64,000 nucleotides of DNA from contig NZ_LT615367.1 in the NCBI RefSeq assembly GCF_900095885.1, positions 930,001-994,000 on the forward strand, written 5' to 3'. The position numbers and the translations under genes are program-made. Shown here one piece after another: positions 26,394-35,581 of this stretch. Numbering within the stretch: the first letter of the stretch is position 1; each line of letters opens with the position of its first letter. Below the pieces are notes generated by a model. The model made no database searches. It saw only the letters and a list, made by a program, of their open reading frames with translations, and was not told the DNA's origin. The DNA is from Dickeya aquatica (lineage in GTDB: Bacteria; Pseudomonadota; Gammaproteobacteria; Enterobacterales; Enterobacteriaceae).

Positions 26394-29021
26394 ATGAGCA
26401 AGAGCACCGCTGAGATCCGTCAAGCGTTTCTCGATTTTTTTCATAGTAAAGGACATCAGGTTGTCGCCAGTAGCTCTCTGGTGCCCAACAACGATCCCAC
26501 CTTGCTGTTTACTAATGCCGGGATGAACCAGTTCAAGGATGTATTCCTGGGGCTGGATAAACGCAACTATGCGCGGGCTACCACCTCTCAGCGCTGCGTT
26601 CGTGCTGGCGGCAAGCATAACGATTTAGAGAATGTTGGCTATACCGCTCGTCACCACACATTCTTTGAGATGCTGGGTAATTTCAGTTTCGGCGATTATT
26701 TCAAGCGAGACGCCATTGCTCATGCCTGGGAACTATTAACCAGCCCGCAATGGTTTAGTTTGCCGAAAGAAAAGCTTTGGGTCACGGTCTACGCTACCGA
26801 TGACGAAGCTTATGACATTTGGGCCAATGAAGTCGGGGTGCCTCGCGAGCGCATTATCCGCATTGGTGATAACAAAGGTGCCCCCTATGCGTCAGATAAC
26901 TTCTGGCAAATGGGTGACACGGGTCCTTGCGGCCCTTGCTCTGAGATTTTCTACGATCACGGCGATCACATTTGGGGTGGGCCGCCAGGAAGTCCGGAGG
27001 AAGATGGCGATCGTTATATCGAAATCTGGAACCTGGTGTTCATGCAGTTCAACCGTCAGGCTGACGGAACGCTGTTGCCGCTACCGAAGCCTTCGGTAGA
27101 CACGGGGATGGGGCTGGAACGTATTTCAGCTGTCTTACAGCATGTGAACTCCAACTATGAAATTGACCTGTTCAAGACGCTTATCGCTCAGGCAGCCAGG
27201 GTTGTCGGCACCGATGACCTGAATAATAAATCGTTGCGAGTGATTGCCGACCATATTCGTTCTTGTGCTTTTCTGATTGCCGATGGCGTGATGCCATCGA
27301 ACGAGAACCGTGGCTATGTACTGCGTCGTATTATTCGCCGTGCTATCCGTCATGGGAACATGCTGGGAGCGAAGGATACGTTCTTCTACAAACTGGTTGA
27401 AACCCTGATAGAGGTGATGGGGCCTGCTGCGGAAGAACTTAAACGCCAGCAGACTCAGGTTGAGCAAGCGCTTAAAAATGAAGAAGAGCAGTTTGCCCGG
27501 ACTCTGGAACGTGGTCTGTTGTTGCTGGATGAAGAAATCAAGCAACTTAAAGGCGATACACTGAGTGGTGAAGCGGCTTTCCGTCTCTATGATACCTATG
27601 GTTTCCCGGTGGATTTGACAGCCGACGTATGCCGCGAGCGCAATCTTAAGGTTGATGAAGCCGGTTTTGAGCGTGCGATGGATGAGCAGCGTCAGCGTGC
27701 GCGCGAGGCCAGTGGGTTCGGTGCCGACTACAACAGCCTTATCCGCGTTGAATCTTCAACATCGTTCTCAGGATACGAACGTACTGAGCAAGCATCGCAA
27801 GTGGTTGCGCTTTATCGTCAGGGCGAGTTGGTTGAAGAAGTCCTGGCGGGTGAAGATGCTGTCGTCATCCTCAATGAGACGCCATTTTATGGTGAGTCCG
27901 GTGGTCAGGTAGGCGATCAGGGGCTGTTGTTGTCGGCGTCGGTTCGTTTTTCGGTGACAGATACCCAAAAATATGGCCAGGCAGTTGGGCATATCGGTAA
28001 ACTAGAACAAGGCGTGCTGCGCGTTGGGGATAGCCTGAATGCCGTTGTCGATCAGGTTCGTCGCGATCGCATTCGCCTTAATCACTCAGCCACACACCTG
28101 CTGCACGCAGCGCTGCGTCAGGTGCTGGGTGAACATGTCGCGCAGAAAGGTTCGCTGGTCAATGACAACTATCTTCGTTTTGACTTCTCTCATCCTGAAG
28201 CGATGAAGCCCGTCCAGATTCGCCAGGTTGAAGATATTGTCAACACCCAGATCCGTCAAAACCTGCCGATAGAGACGCAGGTTATGGCTCTGGATGCCGC
28301 CCGTGAAAAAGGCGCGATGGCGCTTTTTGGCGAAAAGTATGACGACCGGGTACGTGTGCTGTCGATGGGCGAGTTTTCGATAGAACTGTGCGGTGGCACC
28401 CATGCTCAGCGTACTGGTGATATCGGATTGTTCCGTATTACCTCTGAGTCGGGTACAGCTGCGGGTGTGCGTCGTATAGAAGCGGTAACCGGTGAAGGGG
28501 CTATTGCAGCATTGCATCATCAGAGTGACGTGTTGCAGGAAGTGTCGCAACTGGTGAAAGGAGACAGCCATACATTAGCAGAGAAAGTTCGCGTGTTGCT
28601 GGAGCGGGCGCGCGGCCTTGAGAAGGAGTTACAGCAGCTAAAAGAGCAGCAGGCTGCACAGGAAAGCTCTTCTCTGTCAGGTAAGGCAAAAGAGGTGAAA
28701 GGCGTCAAATTATTAGTGACGCAACTTAGCAATGTCGAGCCTAAACTATTGAGAACGATGGTCGACGACCTGAAGAATCAACTGGGTTCCGCTATCATTG
28801 TGCTTTCAACCATCGCTGATGATAAAGTCAGCCTGATTGCTGGCGTCACCAAAGAATTGACCGACCGAGTGAAAGCAGGTGAGCTTATCGGTTTTGTCGC
28901 AAACCAGGTTGGTGGTAAGGGCGGTGGCCGTCCCGATATGGCGCAGGCAGGTGGAAATGATGTCGATGCGTTGCCATCAGCACTAGCCAGCATTGAAGCC
29001 TGGGTCGCGGATAAGCTATAA
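26394..29021 (+). CDS. alaS: Alanyl-tRNA synthetase
   Basis: 875 residues (E. coli 876). Class II catalytic core at the N-terminus ([41 protein letters not shown]), editing domain with the zinc-binding [12 protein letters not shown] and CGGTHAQ motifs, and a C-terminal oligomerisation/C-Ala domain with [15 protein letters not shown]. The ATG at 26394 matches the conserved MSKST start. It charges tRNA-Ala and deacylates mischarged Ser/Gly. Conserved recX-alaS-csrA order. Confidence 0.97.
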   Translation: MSKSTAEIRQAFLDFFHSKGHQVVASSSLVPNNDPTLLFTNAGMNQFKDVFLGLDKRNYARATTSQRCVRAGGKHNDLENVGYTARHHTFFEMLGNFSFGDYFKRDAIAHAWELLTSPQWFSLPKEKLWVTVYATDDEAYDIWANEVGVPRERIIRIGDNKGAPYASDNFWQMGDTGPCGPCSEIFYDHGDHIWGGPPGSPEEDGDRYIEIWNLVFMQFNRQADGTLLPLPKPSVDTGMGLERISAVLQHVNSNYEIDLFKTLIAQAARVVGTDDLNNKSLRVIADHIRSCAFLIADGVMPSNENRGYVLRRIIRRAIRHGNMLGAKDTFFYKLVETLIEVMGPAAEELKRQQTQVEQALKNEEEQFARTLERGLLLLDEEIKQLKGDTLSGEAAFRLYDTYGFPVDLTADVCRERNLKVDEAGFERAMDEQRQRAREASGFGADYNSLIRVESSTSFSGYERTEQASQVVALYRQGELVEEVLAGEDAVVILNETPFYGESGGQVGDQGLLLSASVRFSVTDTQKYGQAVGHIGKLEQGVLRVGDSLNAVVDQVRRDRIRLNHSATHLLHAALRQVLGEHVAQKGSLVNDNYLRFDFSHPEAMKPVQIRQVEDIVNTQIRQNLPIETQVMALDAAREKGAMALFGEKYDDRVRVLSMGEFSIELCGGTHAQRTGDIGLFRITSESGTAAGVRRIEAVTGEGAIAALHHQSDVLQEVSQLVKGDSHTLAEKVRVLLERARGLEKELQQLKEQQAAQESSSLSGKAKEVKGVKLLVTQLSNVEPKLLRTMVDDLKNQLGSAIIVLSTIADDKVSLIAGVTKELTDRVKAGELIGFVANQVGGKGGGRPDMAQAGGNDVDALPSALASIEAWVADKL

Positions 29022-29340
29022 ATACTTAACAGATGTTATCGCGGCAAAAACGCCATGACTGTAAGTGGTTTTGGCGTTTTTGGCCTGCGGTAAGGATGCC
29101 GTAAACAAGGCTGCGCCGCTGATACGTTGGGTTTCCCAAAGATGCTGTATGATGGCAGCCAGGTTGTGATAACAAAAAACGCAAGCTGTCTTATATCGAC
29201 TAAACTGAACATCAGTAACAAACAATGAGTGCGATGATGAGATGTTTTTGTCATCCAGGTTTACGTTTTCCCCAGGCATGATGGATAATGATGGGAGAAC
29301 GCAGAGACCTGACTCTTTATAATCTTTCAAGGAGCAAAGA
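29022..29340. other. alaS-csrA intergenic region
   Basis: About 320 bases. A strong alaS terminator lies at 29046-29081 (AAAAACGCCA pairing with TGGCGTTTTT). The rest should carry the csrA promoters; individual promoters were not assigned. Confidence 0.6.
29046..29082 (+). terminator. alaS terminator
   Basis: AAAAACGCCA (29046-29055) and TGGCGTTTTT (29072-29081) form a 10-bp stem with a T-rich 3' arm. The A-rich 5' arm makes it potentially bidirectional. Confidence 0.7.
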
Positions 29341-29526
29341 ATGCTTATTTTGACTCGTCGAGTTGGCGAAACCCTCATGATTGGCGATGAGGTTACGGTT
29401 ACCGTACTAGGAGTAAAGGGCAATCAGGTTCGTATTGGTGTCAATGCACCGAAAGAAGTCTCTGTACACCGTGAAGAGATTTACCAGCGTATTCAGGCAG
29501 AAAAATCTCAGCCTACGTCTTATTGA
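29341..29526 (+). CDS. csrA: Carbon storage regulator CsrA (RsmA)
   Basis: 61 residues, same length as E. coli Csr[41 protein letters not shown]-binding dimer that recognises GGA in hairpin loops and controls glycogen, motility, biofilm and, in soft-rot bacteria (as RsmA), exoenzyme production. The ribosome site AAGGAG lies nine bases ahead. A further GGA in the leader would fit autoregulation. Confidence 0.98.
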   Translation: MLILTRRVGETLMIGDEVTVTVLGVKGNQVRIGVNAPKEVSVHREEIYQRIQAEKSQPTSY

Positions 29527-29880
29527 TTGAATGGCGTCTCGTATTGGCGAGGCGCTGTTGCCATTCAGGCAACTGTGCCTGAGCTTAAGCATTTCTCTTT
29601 TCCTTGTCTGATATGCCTATCCCCCCAATATTTTCCTGTTGTTTCTATTCTCGTGATTATCTTCACGGCATTTTATTTCCACGGTGTTATAGAAATAACT
29701 GATTGTTTTACTGATGGTAAAATGTGCTTTTTGCTGTAAATCTACTCTTGTTGGGTGTGAAGTGTGCAAATGAGTTCGAACTCGGAAAAATTGTTTGACT
29801 TATAAGACCGGGAAAGTAATATGTGCGCCACGCAGACAGGTGAGCGCTAGTGAAAAAGATTAGCAACCACAAGTCAGGAT
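29527..29880. other. csrA-tRNA gap
   Basis: About 350 AT-rich bases. An imperfect hairpin just after csrA (29532-29556) may be its terminator; the remainder presumably contains the tRNA operon promoter. No gene seen. Confidence 0.45.
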
Positions 29881-29973
29881 GGTGAGGTGGCCGAGAGGCT
29901 GAAGGCGCTCCCCTGCTAAGGGAGTATGCGGTCAAAAGCTGCATCGAGGGTTCGAATCCCTCCCTCACCGCCA
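29881..29973 (+). tRNA. serV: tRNA-Ser (GCT)
   Basis: 93 nt with encoded CCA, long variable arm, anticodon GCT in CCCCTGCTAAGGG. Acceptor GGTGAGG pairs with CCTCACC. First of a four-tRNA cluster in the position of E. coli serV-argVYZQ. Confidence 0.97.
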
Positions 29974-29981
29974 TTAAATAT

Positions 29982-30058
29982 GCATCCGTAGCTCAGCTGG
30001 ATAGAGTACTCGGCTACGAACCGAGCGGTCGGAGGTTCGAATCCTCCCGGATGCACCA
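29982..30058 (+). tRNA. argV: tRNA-Arg (ACG), copy 1
   Basis: 77 nt, GCATCCG acceptor pairing with CGGATGC, anticodon ACG in GGCTACGAACC, CCA encoded. Eight bases after tRNA-Ser. Confidence 0.97.
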
Positions 30059-30124
30059 TTTAATGCAATGCTAAGCGTAACAGACAAATGTTTTATAAAA
30101 GAAGTTATCAGTACGTCGTGAAAT

Positions 30125-30201
30125 GCATCCGTAGCTCAGCTGGATAGAGTACTCGGCTACGAACCGAGCGGTCGGAGGTTCGAATCCTCCCGGATGCACC
30201 A
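30125..30201 (+). tRNA. argY: tRNA-Arg (ACG), copy 2
   Basis: Identical to copy 1; the spacer differs. The A34 is expected to be edited to inosine. Confidence 0.97.
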
Positions 30202-30246
30202 TCAAAATGCTGTTTATCCTCTTTTCAGTCCAAAAATTTAATCAAT

Positions 30247-30323
30247 GCATCCGTAGCTCAGCTGGATAGAGTACTCGGCTACGAACCGAGCGGTCGGAGG
30301 TTCGAATCCTCCCGGATGCACCA
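30247..30323 (+). tRNA. argZ: tRNA-Arg (ACG), copy 3
   Basis: Identical to copies 1 and 2. Three copies here against four in E. coli K-12. Confidence 0.97.
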
Positions 30324-30574
30324 TTAATCGTTCCTTGTTCACTTCCCATCAGATCAGAACAATCACCCATTCCATCTGTCCTATCATTCGCTCCATGATT
30401 CACCTCACGCCCTATAGATAGCGTGAATTCATACTATCGATTCTCATCATGATGTTAACGTACTCCGATAAAGTACAGCTTATTCAGCTGTTTTTTATGG
30501 GGTTATTGAGTGAGCGACAACCTTTTGACTTTGCGATACAGTAATTGCCTACTTTCGGCAAGCATGGAGTCATG

Positions 30575-31141
30575 ATGTACGATCGCTATCAGGGCCTCAT
30601 TTTTGATATGGATGGCACGATTCTGGATACCGAACCAACCCATAATCAGGCCTGGCAACAAGTGCTGTCAAAATATGGAATGCGTTACGACAGGGAGGCG
30701 ATGGCCGCATTAAATGGTGCGCCAACCTGGAAAATTGCGCAGGCGATTGTGGCGCATCACCAGTCTGATGTGGATCCCCAGCGTTTGGCGGCAGAAAAGG
30801 CGGTACTCGCTGATGTGATGCTGATGGATACGGTAAAACCTCTTCCTTTGATTGATGTCGTTAAAGCTTACCATGGTCGCCGTCCTATGGCTGTGGGGAC
30901 GGGCAGCACCCGTTATCTTGCAGAACGCTTGCTTCGCCATTTGGGGTTGCGTGACTATTTTACTGCTGTGGTTGGTGCAGACGATGTGCTAGAGCACAAG
31001 CCTTTTCCTGACACCTTTTTACGCTGCGCCACGTTACTTCGGGTTAATCCTGCTGATTGTGTTGTCTTTGAAGATGCTGATTTCGGTTTACAGGCGGCCA
31101 GCCGCGCAGGCATGGACGTGATTGATGTAAGAACACTGTGA
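30575..31141 (+). CDS. yqaB: HAD-family sugar-phosphate phosphatase YqaB
   Basis: 188 residues, the E. coli length. HAD motifs: DMDGTILDTEP near residue 11 (nucleophile and acid Asp), VGTGSTRYLAERLL (motif II), KPFPDTFL (motif III Lys) and VVFEDADFGLQAA (motif IV). E. coli YqaB dephosphorylates fructose-1-phosphate and related sugar phosphates. The ATG at 30575 is chosen over the ATG at 30572 by spacing to GGAG and by the E. coli start. yqaA starts within its stop codon. Confidence 0.92.
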   Translation: MYDRYQGLIFDMDGTILDTEPTHNQAWQQVLSKYGMRYDREAMAALNGAPTWKIAQAIVAHHQSDVDPQRLAAEKAVLADVMLMDTVKPLPLIDVVKAYHGRRPMAVGTGSTRYLAERLLRHLGLRDYFTAVVGADDVLEHKPFPDTFLRCATLLRVNPADCVVFEDADFGLQAASRAGMDVIDVRTL

Positions 31142-31560
31142 CTGACTTTTGGGCGGCATTTTCCCTATTCTGGAGCAGTTTTCTCAGCGCGACCTTGCTG
31201 CCAGGGAGCTCTGAAGTGGTGTTGATTGCGCTGCTATTAGGGAGCCAGGCTCAATCCTGGGTGCTGATTGTGGTTGCGTCAGCAGGCAATACGCTTGGAG
31301 GACTGACCAATATCGTGATAGGTCGACTGTTGCCTGAGTTAAAACCGCAAACGGGGCTGGATACTGCCCGCCGCTGGTTGCAGCGCTATGGTTGTGCTGC
31401 GTTATTACTGAGCTGGGTTCCCGTCATCGGTGATGTGCTATGTGTTCTGGCAGGGTGGCTTAGAATGCCCTGGATGAGCACGATACTGTGTATCTTGATT
31501 GGAAAAGTGCTGCGTTATCTGGTTGTCGTTGGCCTGACTCTGAAATGGGGGATGGGGTAA
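31138..31560 (+). CDS. yqaA: Inner-membrane protein YqaA (DedA-like)
   Basis: 140 residues with about four hydrophobic segments; VLLPGSSEVVLIALLLG-like N-terminus and GNTLGGLTNIVIGRLLPE resemble the SNARE-associated/DedA (VTT) fold. GTG start overlaps the yqaB stop by four bases (GTGA), so translation is coupled. Function unknown; DedA relatives affect lipid handling and membrane potential. Confidence 0.88.
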   Translation: MTDFWAAFSLFWSSFLSATLLPGSSEVVLIALLLGSQAQSWVLIVVASAGNTLGGLTNIVIGRLLPELKPQTGLDTARRWLQRYGCAALLLSWVPVIGDVLCVLAGWLRMPWMSTILCILIGKVLRYLVVVGLTLKWGMG

Positions 31561-31642
31561 GCGTTGTAATTGCAGTTGTTGGCCCCATATACCCTCCATT
31601 ATTCTTATTAACATGACTATCTATTTATAGCGGGAGGTCAAT

Positions 31643-33226
31643 TTGATCCCTGACGTATCACATGCGCTATCCTGGCTGGAAATGCATCCCCAAGCGATAA
31701 AAGGGATCCAGCGAGGTATTGAGCGTGAAACACTGCGTGTAATGGCAAACGGCCATCTGTCAAAATCGGGACATCCAGAGTCATTGGGCGCAGCCTTGAC
31801 CCACCCCTGGATTACGACAGATTTTGCCGAAACATTGCTGGAGTTTATTACTCCGGTTCACAAGGACATTGACCAGTTACTGGCTTTTTTGCGCGATATT
31901 CATCGCCATGTAGCGCGTCATCTTGGTGATGAGCGGATGTGGCCGCTGAGTATGCCTTGTTTTATTGAGGCTGAAGAAGCGATTGAGTTGGCGCAGTATG
32001 GTTCTTCCAATATCGGGCGTTTTAAAACGCTATATCGCGAAGGGTTAAAGAACCGCTATGGCGCATTGATGCAGACGATTTCCGGCGTGCATTATAATTT
32101 CTCTTTGCCGCTGGCATTCTGGCAGGCGCGCACGGGAATTACCGATGCCATGGAGGGGAAAAAGGCTATTTCTGCCGGATATTTTCAACTGATCCGGAAC
32201 TATTATCGTTTTGGCTGGGTGATCCCGTACTTGTTTGGTGCCTCTCCGGCCATCTGTTCTTCTTTCTTGCAAGGCAAAGAGACGCACTTGCCATTTGAGC
32301 GCTCGCAAAAAGGCATGCTCTATTTGCCTTATGCCACATCACTGCGGTTAAGCGATCTGGGTTATACCAATAAATCTCAAAGTAATCTCGGTATCACCTT
32401 TAACAACCTTGAAACTTACGTGGCAGCGCTTAAGCGTGCGATTCAGACGCCATCGCAAGAGTATGCCCGCATCGGTTTAAAGCGCGGTGAGCATTATCTG
32501 CAACTGAATACGAATGTGTTGCAGATAGAAAATGAACTCTATGCGCCGATTCGCCCGAAACGGGTGACCCATCCTGGTGAATCACCTTCAGATGCATTGT
32601 TGCGTGGGGGTATTGAGTACATTGAAGTCCGCTCGCTGGACATCAACCCGTTCTCTCCAACCGGGGTGAGTGCCGAGCAGGTGCATTTCCTTGACCTGTT
32701 CCTTATCTGGTGTGCGCTGGCTGATGCGCCCGAAATGACCGAGGAAGAACTGCTCTGTACGCGTAAAAACTGGAACCGGGTGATTCTGGAAGGACGTAAG
32801 CCCGGACAAACCGTTGGTATAGGGTGCGATACCACACGTCAGACTATTGCAGAGGTCGGGCGTGAATTATTTGCCGACTTGCGCCGGGTGGCAGAATTAC
32901 TGGATAGCGAACAAGAGAAACCCACCTATCAACAGGTTTGTGACCAACTGGTTGAGGCATTTGATAACCCAGAGCTGACGTTCTCTGCCCGTGTGCTGTC
33001 TATGATGCTGGAAAGCGGCAGTGGCGGCGTTGGGTTGCGTTTGGCTGCACAATACCGTGAGCAACTGCTGCAAGAGCCGTTAGAGATATTATCTGATACC
33101 CAGTTTGTCTCTGAATGTGAGCGCTCCTGGCAGCACCAGCGCCAGCTTGAAGCAGAGGATTCGCTGAGTTTTGATGCTTATCTTGCCAGACAGTTCGCTG
33201 TCGACCGCTCATCTTCTGGCGAATAA
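31643..33226 (+). CDS. gshA: Glutamate-cysteine ligase
   Basis: 527 residues (E. coli 518): [62 protein letters not shown]. It catalyses the first, rate-limiting step of glutathione synthesis. The start is TTG with GGGAGGTC ahead, as E. coli gshA also uses TTG, which lowers expression. The conserved micA sRNA gene follows on the opposite strand. Confidence 0.96.
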   Translation: MIPDVSHALSWLEMHPQAIKGIQRGIERETLRVMANGHLSKSGHPESLGAALTHPWITTDFAETLLEFITPVHKDIDQLLAFLRDIHRHVARHLGDERMWPLSMPCFIEAEEAIELAQYGSSNIGRFKTLYREGLKNRYGALMQTISGVHYNFSLPLAFWQARTGITDAMEGKKAISAGYFQLIRNYYRFGWVIPYLFGASPAICSSFLQGKETHLPFERSQKGMLYLPYATSLRLSDLGYTNKSQSNLGITFNNLETYVAALKRAIQTPSQEYARIGLKRGEHYLQLNTNVLQIENELYAPIRPKRVTHPGESPSDALLRGGIEYIEVRSLDINPFSPTGVSAEQVHFLDLFLIWCALADAPEMTEEELLCTRKNWNRVILEGRKPGQTVGIGCDTTRQTIAEVGRELFADLRRVAELLDSEQEKPTYQQVCDQLVEAFDNPELTFSARVLSMMLESGSGGVGLRLAAQYREQLLQEPLEILSDTQFVSECERSWQHQRQLEAEDSLSFDAYLARQFAVDRSSSGE

Positions 33227-33237
33227 GCAAGGCAAAA

Positions 33238-33317
33238 AGAAAAGGCCACCCCCATATGTGGGTGGCCAAAAGAACATCTCTGATAATAGGGATGATGATA
33301 ATAAATGCGCGTCTTTC
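33238..33317 (-). ncRNA. micA: Sigma-E dependent sRNA MicA
   Basis: Minus-strand RNA starting GAAAGACGCGCATTTATTA, like E. coli MicA (GAAAGACGCGCAUUUGUUA), with the ATCATCATCCC seed, a CAGAGATG stem part and terminator GGCCACCC-loop-GGGTGGCC (33244-33267) followed by T-rich sequence. It lies between gshA and luxS, the E. coli location. MicA represses ompA and other porin/envelope mRNAs with Hfq. A sigma-E promoter is visible upstream. Confidence 0.93.
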
Positions 33318-33322
33318 ATTAG

Positions 33323-33352
33323 TTATGACCGGTTGCTGTAAGAAAAGTTTCC
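33323..33352 (-). promoter_or_regulatory. Sigma-E promoter of micA
   Basis: Minus strand: GGAAACTT (33352-33345), 16-base spacer, TCATAA (33328-33323), start expected five bases on at 33317. Fits the RpoE consensus GGAACTT/TCnnA. Confidence 0.85.
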
Positions 33353-33390
33353 TGACAACGAAAAATAAATTTTCATGAGGAGGTGGCAAT

Positions 33391-33906
33391 ATGCCATTAC
33401 TAGATAGTTTTACTGTCGATCACACACGTATGGCGGCCCCTGCTGTGCGGGTTGCTAAAACCATGACAACCCCTCATGGGGATACGATTACCGTATTTGA
33501 TTTACGCTTTTGTCGTCCTAACAGCGAAATTATGCCGGAGCGCGGTATCCATACTCTGGAGCACCTGTTTGCTGGTTTCATGCGCGATCACCTCAATGGT
33601 GAGGGCGTGGAAATCATTGATATCTCTCCGATGGGCTGCCGTACAGGGTTTTATATGAGCCTGATAGGTACACCTGAAGAGTCACGCGTTGCCGCGGCCT
33701 GGAAAGCAGCGATGGAAGATGTGCTGAAAGTGACAGATCAGCGCAAAATTCCAGAGCTGAATGAATACCAGTGTGGCACTTATGCCATGCACTCCCTGGA
33801 AGAGGCGCAAGATATTGCTCGTCATACTCTTGAGCTGGGTGTTGCTGTCAATAAAAACGATGATCTGGCTCTGCCAAAAGAAAAACTGGCCGAACTGCAC
33901 ATTTAG
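33391..33906 (+). CDS. luxS: S-ribosylhomocysteine lyase LuxS
   Basis: 171 residues, E. coli length. Metal ligands His54 and His58 in HTLEHLFAG and Cys128 in [10 protein letters not shown]; catalytic Cys83 in MGCRTGF. It cleaves S-ribosylhomocysteine to homocysteine and the AI-2 precursor DPD. A strong ribosome site (GAGGAGGTGG) precedes the ATG. Its original terminator has been split by an IS4-type remnant. Confidence 0.97.
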   Translation: MPLLDSFTVDHTRMAAPAVRVAKTMTTPHGDTITVFDLRFCRPNSEIMPERGIHTLEHLFAGFMRDHLNGEGVEIIDISPMGCRTGFYMSLIGTPEESRVAAAWKAAMEDVLKVTDQRKIPELNEYQCGTYAMHSLEEAQDIARHTLELGVAVNKNDDLALPKEKLAELHI

Positions 33907-33945
33907 TTTTCTCGCATCCAATCGTCATCGCCGCAGTGTTGCAAT

Positions 33946-33957
33946 AAAAAAGAGAGC
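33946..33957 (+). terminator. Left half of split luxS/ypjD terminator
   Basis: AAAAAAGAGAGC, which pairs perfectly with GCTCTCTTTTTT at 34581-34592 on the far side of the IS remnant. Removing the element and one target repeat restores a 28-base hairpin with a 12-bp stem and four-base loop between the convergent luxS and ypjD genes. Confidence 0.75.
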
Positions 33958-34021
33958 GTGGGCCTAATGCCGATCGGTTAAGACAAAAATGATCGGTTGA
34001 ACGATCCGGCAGTTCTGCAAG

Positions 34022-34055
34022 AATCCGTAATCTCTCAAGGATTACGGATTTTTTA
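34022..34055 (+). terminator. Hairpin with T-run inside the left end of the IS
   Basis: AATCCGTAATC, loop TCTCAAG, GATTACGGATT followed by TTTT. It lies 116 bases after luxS and is now the first complete terminator on the luxS transcript. Confidence 0.75.
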
Positions 34056-34057
34056 CG

Positions 34058-34440
34058 CTTCTCAGTCAGGCTTTGGACACCATCCACCCGTTTACTCCTA
34101 AGGCGTTCGCGGCCCGTTCAGACCTCCTTTCTTCTGAACTGATTGGCCAGCGACCCGGTGAAGACGTCGTCCGGTTAATGTTTGAGAAAACACCCCTGTC
34201 TCACTGGAACAGGCTGACGCTGATGGCCGTAGATGGCACGCTATGGTGAACGCCCGACACCCAGAAAATGATGCCGCCTTCGGACGCACTTCCAATGCCG
34301 ATAAATGCTCAGAGTGGCCACAACTGCGTATGGTGTGCCAGATTCTGTAAACCACTACAAGTTCATGATGGCACAGATAGCGAAAAGTCAGTTGAGCCTG
34401 TTATCGGGTGTGGCACCGGGAAAAATCCCGTGAATAATGA
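34058..34440 (+). pseudogene. IS4-type transposase fragment
   Basis: In one frame the DNA reads LSQALDTIHPFTPKAFA and LLSSELIGQ (transposase N-terminus), then jumps to GEDVVRLMFEKT and HWNRLTLMAVDGTLW, the first DDE Asp region of IS4 InsG-type transposases, where it hits a stop. The next frame continues TPDT..NDAAFGRTSNADK and LRMVCQIL. It lacks most of the catalytic domain and cannot be active. Confidence 0.8.
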
Positions 34441-34517
34441 AAGCGATAATGGTAATGGCCCCAGGGTCGGTCCTGCCGGAACGAAGAGCACGTCATTACT
34501 CCAGAGCGGTAAAAAAG

Positions 34518-34544
34518 AGGCCGCAACGTTATCCGTTGCGGCCT
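34518..34544 (-). terminator. Hairpin inside the right end of the IS, before ypjD's 3' side
   Basis: AGGCCGCAACG-TTATC-CGTTGCGGCCT with a T-run on the minus strand (A-run at 34511-34516), ideally placed to stop ypjD transcripts about 70 bases after the stop codon. Confidence 0.7.
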
Positions 34545-34615
34545 CCTTCAAAGGCTTAACTGACAAGCATTAGAGCATGGGCTCTCTTTTTTCATCTAAC
34601 ACATTTCATCTCAGG

Positions 34616-35410
34616 TTATTGAACCAAAAAGTTTTGGATAACCCTGCTACCAAAATAAGCCAGTGTCAGCAGTATTGCGCCAATCAGATTAAAATGCACC
34701 ACCCGACGACCTCGCCACCCTTCATGGTAGTGTCCCCAAAGCAGCAGGATATAGACAAACCACGCCAGCAAAGAGAACAGGGCTTTGTGCAGGTTATCCT
34801 TATTACTGAGCAGGTCATTCATGTAAATCAGGCCTGTGCACAAGGTTAACGTCAGTAAAATGACGCCTATCTGGGTAATGTGAAACATCTTGCGCTCAAT
34901 GCCGAGCAAAGGCGGCATATCAGCGGTGAAACCCAGTCGCTTGGTTTTGAGCAGGTAATCCAACAACGCCAGTTGCAAGGCATACAATGCGGCTATCATC
35001 AGGGTGGCATAGGCAAATAGCGCTAACCCAATGTGCACCATCAAACCCGGCAGGGCTTCAAGATGAGTAATAAATTCGCCTGGCATGAAACTGGCGAAAG
35101 CCAGATTGATCAATGCAAATGTGTAGACGATAGGTAGCAGAAACCAGCCTCGATTACGTGAGGCCACGATAGTCATCACCGTACAGATTATCAGGCTGAT
35201 GAGTGAGCCCATATTCAGCAGGCTGAGGTTCTGACCGACTTGCACATCGAAGATCCGTTGATACAACGCCACAGCATGGCAGGCCAGGGCAACAGTGGCA
35301 GAAACCACGGCAAGGCGACGATAGGCCCCATTTTTCCTCACGATACTTGGAATAATAAGCCCAAGGCTGAGGAAATAGGCCGCTAAAGCGACAATGGCGA
35401 AGGCAGACAT
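34616..35410 (-). CDS. ypjD: Inner-membrane protein YpjD (CcsA/cytochrome c assembly family)
   Basis: 264 residues, eight or so hydrophobic segments. HYHEGWRGRRVVHFNLIG near the C-terminus and the LPGLMVHIGLALFAYATL helix are typical of the CcmC/CcsA-like family, which handles heme or binds it through membrane histidines. E. coli YpjD lies in the same position, divergent from ffh, with no firmly assigned function. The ATG at 35410 is about 170 bases from the ffh start. Confidence 0.9.
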   Translation of the reverse strand: MSAFAIVALAAYFLSLGLIIPSIVRKNGAYRRLAVVSATVALACHAVALYQRIFDVQVGQNLSLLNMGSLISLIICTVMTIVASRNRGWFLLPIVYTFALINLAFASFMPGEFITHLEALPGLMVHIGLALFAYATLMIAALYALQLALLDYLLKTKRLGFTADMPPLLGIERKMFHITQIGVILLTLTLCTGLIYMNDLLSNKDNLHKALFSLLAWFVYILLLWGHYHEGWRGRRVVHFNLIGAILLTLAYFGSRVIQNFLVQ

Positions 35411-35581
35411 AGCGATAGGGTATTCATACCAACTCAGTAAAATTGACGGCCAGTATAGCCTTAGTCGCCAGTGGCACCAAACCGTTATCCGTGCTGGCGC
35501 ACGCAGATTGGTCTGGCTTTCGTGTTATACTTGTTGCCGTTTGCGTCGCGGTAGCGGCCCGTTTCACATTGAGCATGAGAT

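Larger units (their letters stand above)
33965..34572 (+). mobile_element. IS4-family element, internally deleted (608 bp)
   Basis: Terminal inverted repeats TAATGCCGATCGGTTAAG (33965-33982) and CTTAACTGACAAGCATTA (34555-34572), 14 of 18 paired; the left end matches IS4 (TAATGCCGATCAGTTAAG). Flanks are an 11-base imperfect target duplication, GAGCGTGGGCC (33954-33964) and GAGCATGGGCT (34573-34583), 9 of 11 identical. Full IS4 is about 1.4 kb, so over half is missing. Hairpins near both ends (34022-34053 and 34518-34544) are terminator-like and may now serve luxS and ypjD. Confidence 0.85.
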
